From assembly GCF_016863035.1 (NCBI RefSeq), contig NZ_BOOC01000011.1, forward strand, positions 248,001-312,000: 64,000 bases of DNA. Reading direction: 5' to 3'. Of this stretch, positions 8,692-16,817 are shown one piece after another. The notes under the pieces were generated by a model that worked only from the letters and a program-made list of their open reading frames with translations, was not told the origin of the DNA and did no database searches. The stretch comes from Microbispora corallina (GTDB taxonomy: Bacteria; Actinomycetota; Actinomycetes; Streptosporangiales; Streptosporangiaceae). Each line of letters opens with the position of its first letter. The first letter of the stretch is position 1. The position numbers and the translations under genes are program-made.

Positions 8692-10215
8692 ATGAGTGTC
8701 ACCACCGCCGCCGACGTGACCGTCTCCGACCTGCTGGACGCCGTCATATCCGCGCCCGCCGTCCGTCTCGACGCCGAGTTCCTCCGGCTGGTCGACGCGC
8801 TCTGGGACGGCGGGACGCTCACCGGCCTCGCCCTCCCCGCCGTGCCGCTGGTCCTGGAGCGGCTTGACCGGGCCGGCGACGACCGCAAGGGCCACCTCCT
8901 GGTGCTGCTGGGCCTGCTGGCCGAGGCCGAGTACCCGGACACCGAGGGCCCGGTGACCGCCGCGGTGCGCGAGGGCCTGGACGGGTACCTCGCCCTGCTC
9001 GGTCGCTGCGCCAAGGGCGAGCCGCTCACGCTGGCGCTGCTCTACCTGCTGTCGCACCTGCCCGGCGACCGCGAGCGCGTCCTCGCGGTCGCCGGCGGGC
9101 TCGGGCTGGACCTCGACGACCTCACCCGCCTCGACCGGTGCCTGCAGAGTCTCGACCCCGACGATGTGGTGCTGGGCCGGGTGTGGCCGTCGCCGTGGGA
9201 GTGGTCGCTGTCGGAGAGCGAGCGCGACTTCGACCGGGGCTGGATCGGCACGCTCACCCCCGAGCAGATCACCGCCACCTGGCGCGGCGACACCCGTTCC
9301 GTCCTCGCCTACACGGGCGCCAAGGCGTACTGGGCCGTCCGGCACGGGAGGCCGACCGTCGTGGCCGACACCCGCGGCGACGACGGCGGTGCGGCGACCG
9401 GCGCCCGGGAGGTCACCACGCGGCACGCGGACGCCTTCCGCTGCCCCACCTGCCGGGGCGAGCTGGAGTTCGGCGCCGACCGGGTGACGTGCCGCGCCTG
9501 CCCGGCGGCCTACCCCGTGGCCCGCGGCGTGCTCGACTTCCTCAGCAGCGCCGACGAGGCCCGCGACGCCGACGACGTGCTGCAGAACGCGGCCGGCATG
9601 CAGGGCATCGGGCACTACTACGAGAACGTGCTGCGCCCGGCGTTCCTGCGGGTCATGGGCTCCAACTGGGGCGGCGCGGTGACCCCCGCCGACGAGGACG
9701 CCTACCTGCTCGACCACACCCGGCCCGCGGACGGCCCGCTGCTCGACCTGGCGGCCGGGGCCGGCCGGTGGACGGCCGTCGTCGCCGAGGCGGCAGGCGC
9801 CGGCCGGGTCGTCGCGCTCGACGTCATCACCCCCATGCTGACCGACCTGGCGGCCCGGCTGCCCGAGGTCGAGACCGTCCGCGCCAGCGCGCTGCGGCTG
9901 CCGTTCGGCGACGCCACCCTCGGCGGCGTGAACTGCTGGAACGCCCTGCAGGCGCTGCCCGACCCGAAGGCCGCCATCGACGAGATCGGCCGCTGCCTGC
10001 GGCCCGGCGGCGTGCTCACGATGCTGACGTTCCGCTGGTCGCCCGACCCCGTCTACCGGTACTTCCAGCACGCCCACAGCTTCCCGGGCAGCCCCGACGG
10101 CATCGAGCTGTTCGAGCCGGAGCAGATCCGCGGCTGGCTGGACGGAGCGGGCCTGGTGGTCCGGGAGGAGTCGCGGCCGGGGACGTTCGTGTTCGTGACG
10201 GCCGAGAAGGCCTGA
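8692..10215 (+). CDS. Methyltransferase with N-terminal helical domain and zinc ribbon
   Basis: 507-aa three-part protein. Residues 1 to about 225 are an all-helical region I do not recognise; about 240-285 form a Trm112-like zinc ribbon with two Cys pairs (CPTC and CRAC) and a PVARGVLDF tail; about 340-507 form a class I SAM methyltransferase (LLDLAAGAGRW, RCLRPGGVL). This resembles class I methyltransferases that carry their zinc-ribbon partner in the same chain, used in antibiotic and quinone pathways. It begins 34 bp after the solute-binding-fold gene, so the two are probably co-transcribed. Substrate unknown. Confidence 0.87.
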   Translation: MSVTTAADVTVSDLLDAVISAPAVRLDAEFLRLVDALWDGGTLTGLALPAVPLVLERLDRAGDDRKGHLLVLLGLLAEAEYPDTEGPVTAAVREGLDGYLALLGRCAKGEPLTLALLYLLSHLPGDRERVLAVAGGLGLDLDDLTRLDRCLQSLDPDDVVLGRVWPSPWEWSLSESERDFDRGWIGTLTPEQITATWRGDTRSVLAYTGAKAYWAVRHGRPTVVADTRGDDGGAATGAREVTTRHADAFRCPTCRGELEFGADRVTCRACPAAYPVARGVLDFLSSADEARDADDVLQNAAGMQGIGHYYENVLRPAFLRVMGSNWGGAVTPADEDAYLLDHTRPADGPLLDLAAGAGRWTAVVAEAAGAGRVVALDVITPMLTDLAARLPEVETVRASALRLPFGDATLGGVNCWNALQALPDPKAAIDEIGRCLRPGGVLTMLTFRWSPDPVYRYFQHAHSFPGSPDGIELFEPEQIRGWLDGAGLVVREESRPGTFVFVTAEKA

Positions 10216-10277
10216 CCGGCGCGAACCCCGCAATCGGCGAGATGCGCGGCCCCGCCCGCCCGTGTGACCGTGGCTGC

Positions 10278-11060
10278 ATGGGCGAATTGCTGCACAACAA
10301 GGTTGTGGTGGTCTCCGGCGTGGGCCGCGGCCTCGGCCGGGCCCTCGCCGTCCGGTCGGCCCTCGCGGGCGCGGACGTCGTGCTGGCCGCGCGGACGGAG
10401 CAGGTCCTCGCCGAGGTCGCGGAGGAGGTCGAGAAGACCGGCCGCCGGGCGCTGCCCGTGCCGACCGACATCACCGACGCCGCCTCGGCCGAGGCGCTCG
10501 CGCAGGTCGCCGTCGGCACCTTCGGGCACGTGGACGTGCTCGTGCACAACGCGTTCGCGGTCCCGCCGATGGAGGACCTCGTCACGGTCGACGTCGACGC
10601 CGTCCGCGGCGGGTTCGAGACCAGCGTGTTCGCGGCGCTGCGGCTGACCCAGCTGCTGCGTCCCGCGCTGGCCTCCGCAGGGGGGTCGATCGTCATGGTG
10701 AACGCCGCCGTGCTGCGCCACTCCAAGCGGTCGTTCGGGCCGTACAAGATGGCCAAGGCCGCGCTGCTCGCGCTCGCGCAGAACCTCGCGACCGAGCTCG
10801 GGCCCCAGGGCGTCCGGGTCAACACGGTCGTCCCGAACTACATCTGGGCCGAGCCGCTCAAGGCGTACTTCGACTACATGGCGGGCGAGCGCGGCGTGCC
10901 GGCCCGGCAGATCTACGACGAGGTGGCCGCCGACCTCGACCTGCGCCGGCTCCCCGAGCCGGAGGAGGTCGCCGACGCCGTGGTGTTCCTGGCGTCCGGC
11001 ATGGCCGCCGCCATCACCGGCCAGTGCCTCGACGTCAACGGCGGGGAATACCACCGCTGA
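10278..11060 (+). CDS. Short-chain dehydrogenase/reductase
   Basis: 260-aa classical SDR. Seen: nucleotide-binding SGVGRGLG near the N-terminus, HNAF in place of NNAG, the catalytic pair YKMAK, and C-terminal ITGQCLDVNGG. The catalytic Ser position falls in a VNAAVLRHSKRS stretch, slightly unusual. The ATG at 10278 was chosen because it gives the normal N-terminal spacing to the glycine motif; no strong ribosome site is evident. Follows the zinc-ribbon methyltransferase by 62 bp and converges on a second SDR. Probable ketone/alcohol interconversion within the pathway (inference). Confidence 0.88.
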   Translation: MGELLHNKVVVVSGVGRGLGRALAVRSALAGADVVLAARTEQVLAEVAEEVEKTGRRALPVPTDITDAASAEALAQVAVGTFGHVDVLVHNAFAVPPMEDLVTVDVDAVRGGFETSVFAALRLTQLLRPALASAGGSIVMVNAAVLRHSKRSFGPYKMAKAALLALAQNLATELGPQGVRVNTVVPNYIWAEPLKAYFDYMAGERGVPARQIYDEVAADLDLRRLPEPEEVADAVVFLASGMAAAITGQCLDVNGGEYHR

Positions 11061-11079
11061 CGCCCGCGGGCGCCGGGGC

Positions 11080-11793
11080 TCAGTGACCGGCGCTCTGGCC
11101 GCCGTCGACATGGAGGATCTCGCCGGTGACGAACGGCGCGTTCTCCAGATAGATCACCGCGTCCACGATGTCGCCCACCTCGCCCATCCGGCCGAGCGGG
11201 TGCAGCCCGGCGAGGAACTCATGGGCCTGCGCGTCGTGCATCGGGGTCTTGACGACCCCTGGCGAGACGGCGTTCACGCGGACGCCGCGGCCGGCGTACT
11301 CGACGGCCAGGGCCCTGGTGGCGGCCTGCAGACCGCCCTTGGTGAGGGACGCCAGCACCGAGGGCAGGCTGGAGTTGGGGTGGTCGACCAGGCTGGTGGT
11401 GATCTGGACGATGTGCCCGCCGCCCTGGGCGAGCAGGTGCGGCAGGGCCCGCTGCGTCACGTGGAACCACCCGCCCACGTTCACCGCCACCAGTGAGGAG
11501 AACTCCTCCGGCGTGTAGTCGGTGAACGGCTTGGCGACGAAGAACCCGGCGTTGTTGACCAGGGTGTCGATGCGGCCGAACCGCTCGACGCCGGCCTCGA
11601 TCACACGGTCGGCGGTGGTGGGGTCGGCGATGTCGCCCCGGACGCTGAGGACGTCCCGGTCCAGCGACTCCGCGATGGTGCGGGAGGTGGCGACCACGGC
11701 GTAGCCGAGCTTGCGGTACGCGGCGACCAGGCCGGCTCCGATGCCCTGCGACGCCCCGGTGACGATCGCGACCTTCTGCCCAGGAACGCTCAT
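11080..11793 (-). CDS. Atypical SDR lacking the catalytic tyrosine
   Basis: 237-aa SDR-fold protein with an intact cofactor motif TGASQGIG, NNAG, and a C-terminal TGEILHVDGG. The region that should carry YxxxK reads SVLASLTK: the Lys is present but the Tyr four residues before it is Ala. Such proteins either use another residue or are not conventional dehydrogenases. The promoter region carries a GACCGGTC palindrome inside TAACCGACCGGTCA (11819-11832), typical of TetR-family control. Divergent from the BBE oxidase. Membership of the biosynthetic pathway is uncertain; it could be a separately regulated gene. Confidence 0.85.
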   Translation of the reverse strand: MSVPGQKVAIVTGASQGIGAGLVAAYRKLGYAVVATSRTIAESLDRDVLSVRGDIADPTTADRVIEAGVERFGRIDTLVNNAGFFVAKPFTDYTPEEFSSLVAVNVGGWFHVTQRALPHLLAQGGGHIVQITTSLVDHPNSSLPSVLASLTKGGLQAATRALAVEYAGRGVRVNAVSPGVVKTPMHDAQAHEFLAGLHPLGRMGEVGDIVDAVIYLENAPFVTGEILHVDGGQSAGH

Positions 11794-11814
11794 GATGACC
11801 TTCTTCGGAGAACG

Positions 11815-11836
11815 GAACTAACCGACCGGTCAACTA
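11815..11836. promoter_or_regulatory. Palindromic operator upstream of the atypical SDR
   Basis: The sequence around TAACCGACCGGTCAA contains the 8-bp palindrome GACCGGTC about 30 bp upstream of the SDR start at 11793, overlapping a TTGACC -35-like element read on the minus strand. The pattern resembles TetR-family operators; no TetR gene is adjacent. Confidence 0.45.
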
Positions 11837-12043
11837 TTCCCACGCTAGGGGCCACCTCCGACGGCTGTCCACGAGGGACCGGCAAACAGTCGGAAGATCG
11901 TGGATGGCGTTCCCGGGCCGCAATCCAGAAGATGCGCCGCCGGAAGGGCGCGTGGGACGGTCGTGGGGTGCGGCGGCCTTCGGCGGCGCGTGCGAGGGCG
12001 CCCCGCCACCCCCGCCACTTACGCGATCCGATCAGGAGTGTTC

Positions 12044-13405
12044 ATGGATACCGCTGCGCTGACCGCGCTCAGGCAGGAGATCGCCGGCGAGGTCGTCCTC
12101 CCCGGCGACGACTCCTACGAGCGGCTGCGGAACGTCTTCGTGCACCCCGGCAGCCCGGACGTCGTCGTCCGCTGCCGCGACACGGCCGACGTCCGCACGG
12201 CTCTCCGGTTCGCCCGCGACGCCGGCCTGACGGTCTCGGTGCGCAGCGGCGGCCACAGCAACGCCGGCTTCAGCACCGACGAGGGCGGCCTCGTGCTCGA
12301 CCTGTCCCTCATCGACGGCGTGGAGATCGTCGACCCCGCCCGGAACGTCGTGCGGATCGGCACCGGCGCCCGGTGGGGCCGGGTGGCGGCCGCCCTCGCC
12401 GGGCACGGCCTGGCGATCTCCTCGGGCGACACCTCGACCGTAGGCGTCGGCGGGCTCCTGCTCGGCGGCGGCATCGGCTGGATGGTCCGCAGGGACGGCC
12501 TCGCCCTCGACAACGTGGTGGGCGCCGAGGTCGTCACCGCGGACGGCCGGGTGCTGCGCGCGAGCGCGGACGACAACCCCGACCTGTTCTGGGCCATCCG
12601 CGGCGGCGGCGGCAACTTCGGCGTCGTCACGACCTTCGACGTGGTGGCCCGCCCGGACTCCGGCGTCCACTTCGGCGCGGTCACCTACCCGGCCGAGGAC
12701 GCGGTCGCCGTCGTGCGGAACTGGAGCCGCGCCATGCGGACCGCGCCCGACGAGGTCACCTCGACCGTGGCGCTGTACCCCGGCTTCGGCGACGCGCCGC
12801 CGCCCGTCATCATCACGGTCTGCTACGCCGGCGACGACCCGGCGGCCGCGGCCGCCGCCGTCGACCCCCTGCTCCGGCTCGGCGAGCCGATCGAGAACAC
12901 GATCAGGCCGATGCCGTACGCCGGGGTGCTGGAGGACCCGTCCGACCTGCCGCCCGGCTGGATCCCCCGCGTGAAGAGCGCGTTCGCCCCGGTCTGCGGG
13001 GACGAGTTCGTCGAGACCCTCATCACCGGCGCCCGCACCTTCGACACGCTGTTCGTGGAGCTGCGCAGCCTCGGCGGGGCGGTCGGCCGCGTCCCCCGCG
13101 ACGCCACGGCGTTCGCCCACCGCGCGAACGAGGTCCTGCTCACCACCGTCCTGCTGGGCGCCGTGGAGGACACCCGGCCGCAGGAGCCCGCGTTCCAGGC
13201 GTTCTGGGCCACGCTCGCGGAGCACACCGAGGGCGCGTACAGCAACTTCCTGAGCCAGGTGGACGAGGACGACGTCGCGGCCGTCTACCCGCCGGAGACG
13301 CTGGCCCGCCTGAGCGGCGTCAAGACCGTCTACGACCCCGGCAACGTCTTCAGCCGCAACCCCAACGTCACGCCGGTGCGCGAGCCGATCAGCGCGACGT
13401 CGTGA
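12044..13405 (+). CDS. FAD-linked oxidase (berberine-bridge-enzyme type)
   Basis: 453-aa PCMH-type flavoprotein oxidase. Seen: RSGGHS with the His that normally binds FAD covalently, GVGGLLLGGGIGW, RGGGGNFGVVT, and the C-terminal substrate/BBE tail ending in YDPGNVFSRN. The residue that makes the second covalent FAD bond in bicovalent members (Cys before xxVGVGG) is Thr here (GDTSTVGVGG), so single attachment is expected. CAGGAG precedes the ATG at 12044. A second, more divergent paralogue is two genes downstream. Likely role: oxidation or oxidative cyclisation of the pathway product. Confidence 0.9.
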   Translation: MDTAALTALRQEIAGEVVLPGDDSYERLRNVFVHPGSPDVVVRCRDTADVRTALRFARDAGLTVSVRSGGHSNAGFSTDEGGLVLDLSLIDGVEIVDPARNVVRIGTGARWGRVAAALAGHGLAISSGDTSTVGVGGLLLGGGIGWMVRRDGLALDNVVGAEVVTADGRVLRASADDNPDLFWAIRGGGGNFGVVTTFDVVARPDSGVHFGAVTYPAEDAVAVVRNWSRAMRTAPDEVTSTVALYPGFGDAPPPVIITVCYAGDDPAAAAAAVDPLLRLGEPIENTIRPMPYAGVLEDPSDLPPGWIPRVKSAFAPVCGDEFVETLITGARTFDTLFVELRSLGGAVGRVPRDATAFAHRANEVLLTTVLLGAVEDTRPQEPAFQAFWATLAEHTEGAYSNFLSQVDEDDVAAVYPPETLARLSGVKTVYDPGNVFSRNPNVTPVREPISATS

Positions 13406-13484
13406 CCACCCCCGGGCGTGGCCGCCGGACCGGCGGCCGCGCCGCGCGAGTGCCAGGCCATCCGAGACGAAGGACCGCGCAGCG

Positions 13485-14711
13485 ATGACAGTCGCCACGA
13501 ACGCCCCCGAACGGGAAACCACGCTCCCGCCCGAGCCCGGGCTCACCCCGGACGAGATCGTCGCGCGGGCCGAGGCGATGGCGCCGTCCCTGGTGGCGCG
13601 CCAGGCCGAGACCGAGGAGCGCACCTTCTACGCCCCCGACACCCACGAGGCGTTCGCCGAGGCCGGCTTCTACCGGATCCTCGTGCCCCGGCGCTACGGC
13701 GGGTACGAGTTCGGCGTCGACACGTTCCTGCGCGTGTCCATGGCGCTCGCCCGCGGCTGCCCCTCCACCGGCTGGATGTACTGCCTCGGCGCCGCGCACG
13801 CGCTGTTCGTGGCGACGCTGTTCGAGGAGCGCGCCCAGGCCGAGATCTTCGCCGGCGGCGACTTCATCAGCCCGGCCGTCATCGCCCCGAGCGGCACGGC
13901 CGAGCGGACCGCCGACGGCTGGCTGGTCAACGGCACCTGGAGCTACTGCTCGGGCGTCCCGTACGCCACGCACTTCATCGGCCACACGCTCGTGCCCTCC
14001 GCCGACGGGGAGCCCAAGCCCCTGCTGTTCATCGCCCCGCGCGGCGAGTGGCGGCGGCTCGACGACTGGGGCGCCCAGCTCGGCCTGCGGGGCAGCGGCT
14101 CGCACAGCGTCGTCATCGAGAACGGCCGCATCCCCGCCCACTACGCGTTCGAGGCGCTCCACATGAGCGAGGTCGACGTGAGCACGGGCAGCGTCGGCCG
14201 CACCCTGCACGGCAACCCGCAGTACGGCGGCGGCCCGCTGAGCTTCATGCTGCTGGAGGCGGCCACACTGGCGGTCGGCATGGCCAAGGGCGCGCTCGAC
14301 ACCTACGAGGACCTGATGCGCACCAAGCGGACGATGTTCACCGACGTCCTGCGCGCCGACGACCCCGACTTCCAGTTCTGGTACGGCCAGGCCTCCGGGA
14401 TGATCGCCACGGCCGAGGCCGCCGTCTCGGACGCCGTCCGGCAGTGGAGCGAGACCTGCGCCCGCGGCCCGGCGGCCTTCACCCGGGAGCAGGACGTCCG
14501 CATCGCCACGATCTGCCGCGAGGTGATCGCCCTGTCCTGGCGGGCGGTCGAGTCGTACCTGTTCCCGACCGCGGGGTCGAGCTCCGCGCGGCGCGGCGAG
14601 CGGCTGGAGCGGATCTGGCGGGACATGTCCACCCTGCACAGCCACGCCGGCATCGCCGTGCTGCTGGCCACGGTCGCCACCCGCGAGCGGGCCAAGGCCC
14701 GGTTCGCCTGA
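13485..14711 (+). CDS. Acyl-CoA dehydrogenase-fold flavin monooxygenase
   Basis: 408-aa protein of the acyl-CoA dehydrogenase superfamily, closest in appearance to group D flavin monooxygenases (HsaA, HPA hydroxylase C2, nitrososynthases KijD3/DnmZ) rather than beta-oxidation enzymes. Seen: LVPRRYGGYEFGVDTF, GCPSTGWMYCLGAAHA, DGWLVNGTWSYCSGVPYATHF, LGLRGSGSHSVVIENGRIP. The GxxxSG region lacks the base Glu pattern of dehydrogenases. Sits between two BBE-type oxidases with 79- and 16-bp gaps, so it is probably in one operon with them. N- or C-hydroxylation with reduced flavin from a separate reductase is the likely chemistry. Confidence 0.87.
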   Translation: MTVATNAPERETTLPPEPGLTPDEIVARAEAMAPSLVARQAETEERTFYAPDTHEAFAEAGFYRILVPRRYGGYEFGVDTFLRVSMALARGCPSTGWMYCLGAAHALFVATLFEERAQAEIFAGGDFISPAVIAPSGTAERTADGWLVNGTWSYCSGVPYATHFIGHTLVPSADGEPKPLLFIAPRGEWRRLDDWGAQLGLRGSGSHSVVIENGRIPAHYAFEALHMSEVDVSTGSVGRTLHGNPQYGGGPLSFMLLEAATLAVGMAKGALDTYEDLMRTKRTMFTDVLRADDPDFQFWYGQASGMIATAEAAVSDAVRQWSETCARGPAAFTREQDVRIATICREVIALSWRAVESYLFPTAGSSSARRGERLERIWRDMSTLHSHAGIAVLLATVATRERAKARFA

Positions 14712-14727
14712 GGGGGGAGCTGACCCG

Positions 14728-16107
14728 ATGACGATCGCCGGACCCCGGCACGTCTTCGTCGCGGCGCCGGGAGAGCCCGCGTACGAGACGGCGACCCGGG
14801 TGTTCAACCTCGCGGCGCCCGCCCGGCCCGCGGCCGCCGTGACGGCCCGCACGCTCGACGAGGTGCGGGCGGCCGTCCGGTACGCCGAGAGTGAGGGCCT
14901 GGGAGTGCGGGTGCACGCGACCGGGCACGCCGCCGGGTCCGTGGCGCCCATGGACGGCGCGCTGCTGATCCGCACCCGGCTGGCGGGCGGCGTCGAGGTC
15001 GACCCCGGCCGCCGCGTGGCCCGGGTGCCCGCGGGCGCCCGCTGGCGGGAGGTGGTCGAGGCGGCCGCGCCGCACGGCCTCGCCGCGCCCCACGGCTCCT
15101 CGCCGACCGTCGGCGTGGTGGGCTACCTGCTGCGCGGCGGCGTCAGCTTCTACGGCCGCAAGGTCGGCGTCGCCGCAAACGGCGTGCGCGCGGTGGAGCT
15201 GGTGACGGCGGGCGGCGACGTCCGCCGGGTGGACGCGGCGTCCGACCCCGAGCTGCTGTGGGCGCTGCGCGGGGGAGGCGGCGGCTTCGGCGTCGTGACC
15301 TCCGTCGAGCTCGACCTGTTCCCGGCCAGGGGTGTGGTGACGGGGGCGGCGTTCTGGCCGGCCGCGCACGCGCCCCGGCTGCTGCGCCTGTGGCGGCGGT
15401 GGGCCCGGCACGCGCCCTGGGAGGCCGCCACGTCCGTGCGGATCCTGAACCTGCCCGACCTGCCGGAGATCCCGGCCGAGCTGCGCGCCGGCCCGGTGCT
15501 CTGCCTGGCCGGCGTCGTGCTGGCGGGCGACCACCCGGCGTCGGCCCCGGCGCAGGCGGAGGAGCTGCTCGGCCCGCTGCGGTCGGCGGCCCCGCCGCTG
15601 CTCGACACCTGGCGGCCCGCCCGGCCGGCCGAGGTGCTGGAGACGCACATGGACCCCACCGAGCCGGTCGCCCTGCACGGCGACCACCTGCTGCTGGGGG
15701 AGATCGGCGACGACGCCGTGGACGCGTTCTGCCGGGTAACCGGTGAGGGGTCGGGCTCGCCGCTGGTCTCGGCGGAGCTGCGGCAGCTCGGGGGCGCGCT
15801 GGCCGTGCCCGTGGCGGACGGCGGCGCGCTCGACCACATCGACGCGTGCTACGCGTACATGGGCGCGGGGCTTCCCGAGGGGCCGGAGAGCGAGGAGGCG
15901 ATCGGGCGGCGCTTCGCGCTGGTCCGCGCGGCGCTCGCGCCCTGGGACACCGGCCGCACGGCTCCCACGTTCGTGGAGAGCACGCAACGGCCGCAGGGGC
16001 ACCTCACGGCGGAGCAGGTCGAGACCCTCGACCGCGTCAGGCGGCGGGTCGACCCGCCGGGCCTGTTCCGTGGGGACGTGACTCCCGGCGCGTCCGCGGC
16101 GGCATAG
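14728..16107 (+). CDS. FAD-linked oxidase (BBE/PCMH type), second copy
   Basis: 459-aa flavoprotein oxidase. The FAD-attachment region reads HATGHAAG with the conserved His; SPTVGVVGYLLRGGVSFYGR and RGGGGGFGVVTSVELDLFP follow. It lacks the extended BBE C-terminal NP(x)N tail seen in the upstream paralogue, ending instead DPPGLFRGDVTPG. It starts 16 bp after the monooxygenase, so translation of the two is probably linked. A hairpin terminator follows. Together the two BBE oxidases suggest more than one oxidative step on the scaffold. Confidence 0.88.
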   Translation: MTIAGPRHVFVAAPGEPAYETATRVFNLAAPARPAAAVTARTLDEVRAAVRYAESEGLGVRVHATGHAAGSVAPMDGALLIRTRLAGGVEVDPGRRVARVPAGARWREVVEAAAPHGLAAPHGSSPTVGVVGYLLRGGVSFYGRKVGVAANGVRAVELVTAGGDVRRVDAASDPELLWALRGGGGGFGVVTSVELDLFPARGVVTGAAFWPAAHAPRLLRLWRRWARHAPWEAATSVRILNLPDLPEIPAELRAGPVLCLAGVVLAGDHPASAPAQAEELLGPLRSAAPPLLDTWRPARPAEVLETHMDPTEPVALHGDHLLLGEIGDDAVDAFCRVTGEGSGSPLVSAELRQLGGALAVPVADGGALDHIDACYAYMGAGLPEGPESEEAIGRRFALVRAALAPWDTGRTAPTFVESTQRPQGHLTAEQVETLDRVRRRVDPPGLFRGDVTPGASAAA

Positions 16108-16151
16108 CCCGCCGGGCCGTCGAGGCCCGTCAGGGCGTCCGTCGCGGCGGC

Positions 16152-16185
16152 CCGGGACCTGCCGGTGCGCTCCGGCAGGTCCCGG
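16152..16185. terminator. Terminator hairpin between convergent genes
   Basis: A perfect 14-bp stem (16152-16165 with 16172-16185) and a 6-nt loop lie between the BBE oxidase and the YCII gene that converges on it. Confidence 0.75.
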
Positions 16186-16209
16186 CCGGGAATGGTCGTC
16201 ATGGGCCCG

Positions 16210-16572
16210 TCACATCTCCGTCCCGCCCTGGTCGAGCAGCGGCCACACCTCGACGCCGTTGTCACGGGCCGCCGGGTAACGGGACGCCAGCTCGAGGGCG
16301 CGGTCGAGGCCGTCGCAGTCGATGATGAAGAAGCAGCCCAGGTGCTCCTTCGTCTCCAGGTAGGGTCCGTCGGCCACGACGAGCCTGCCGCCGCGCACCC
16401 GCACGGTCCTCGCGTTCACGGCGTCGGCCAGCCCGTGCACGCTCACCAGCTCACCCGAGTCGCGCAGCTCCTTCTGGAACGCCGCGTCCTCGGCGATCAG
16501 CTCGGCGAACTCCTCCGGCGACAGCGCGCCCCAGGTGTCCTCGTTCCCGTAGACGGAGAGCATGTACTTCAC
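16210..16572 (-). CDS. YCII-related domain protein, second copy
   Basis: 120-aa YCII-family protein (VKYMLSVYGNEDTWGALSPE at the N-terminus, RVRGGRLVVADGPYLETKEHLGCFFIIDCD in the middle). The GTG at 16572 was chosen because GAGGAG lies at the right distance and the product then has exactly the length of the first copy at 3284-3646. It is transcribed divergently from the large NRPS across 245 bp. Function of the pair is unknown. Both sit beside an NRPS condensation module, and in both the DGPY motif is kept. Confidence 0.84.
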   Translation of the reverse strand: MKYMLSVYGNEDTWGALSPEEFAELIAEDAAFQKELRDSGELVSVHGLADAVNARTVRVRGGRLVVADGPYLETKEHLGCFFIIDCDGLDRALELASRYPAARDNGVEVWPLLDQGGTEM

Positions 16573-16817
16573 GTCCCGCTCCTCACGCGGTAGGCGGCGC
16601 CCGTTCCGGCGCCTCTCACGGAAAGGTCGGAGCGGGGACCGCGGCCTCGACATCCCCGCGCGGGGAATTTTCGCGCCGGCCCGCCGGCCTGCCGCCGCGC
16701 GTCCCGTCCGGCGCCGGCGAAACGAAAAACGACGCCGAATCCGCGCCCGTTCCGAGAATGCCGTACGGCGGGACCGCACTTTGAAAGAGGCGCCCCGGCG
16801 ACACCCGGGATGAAACT

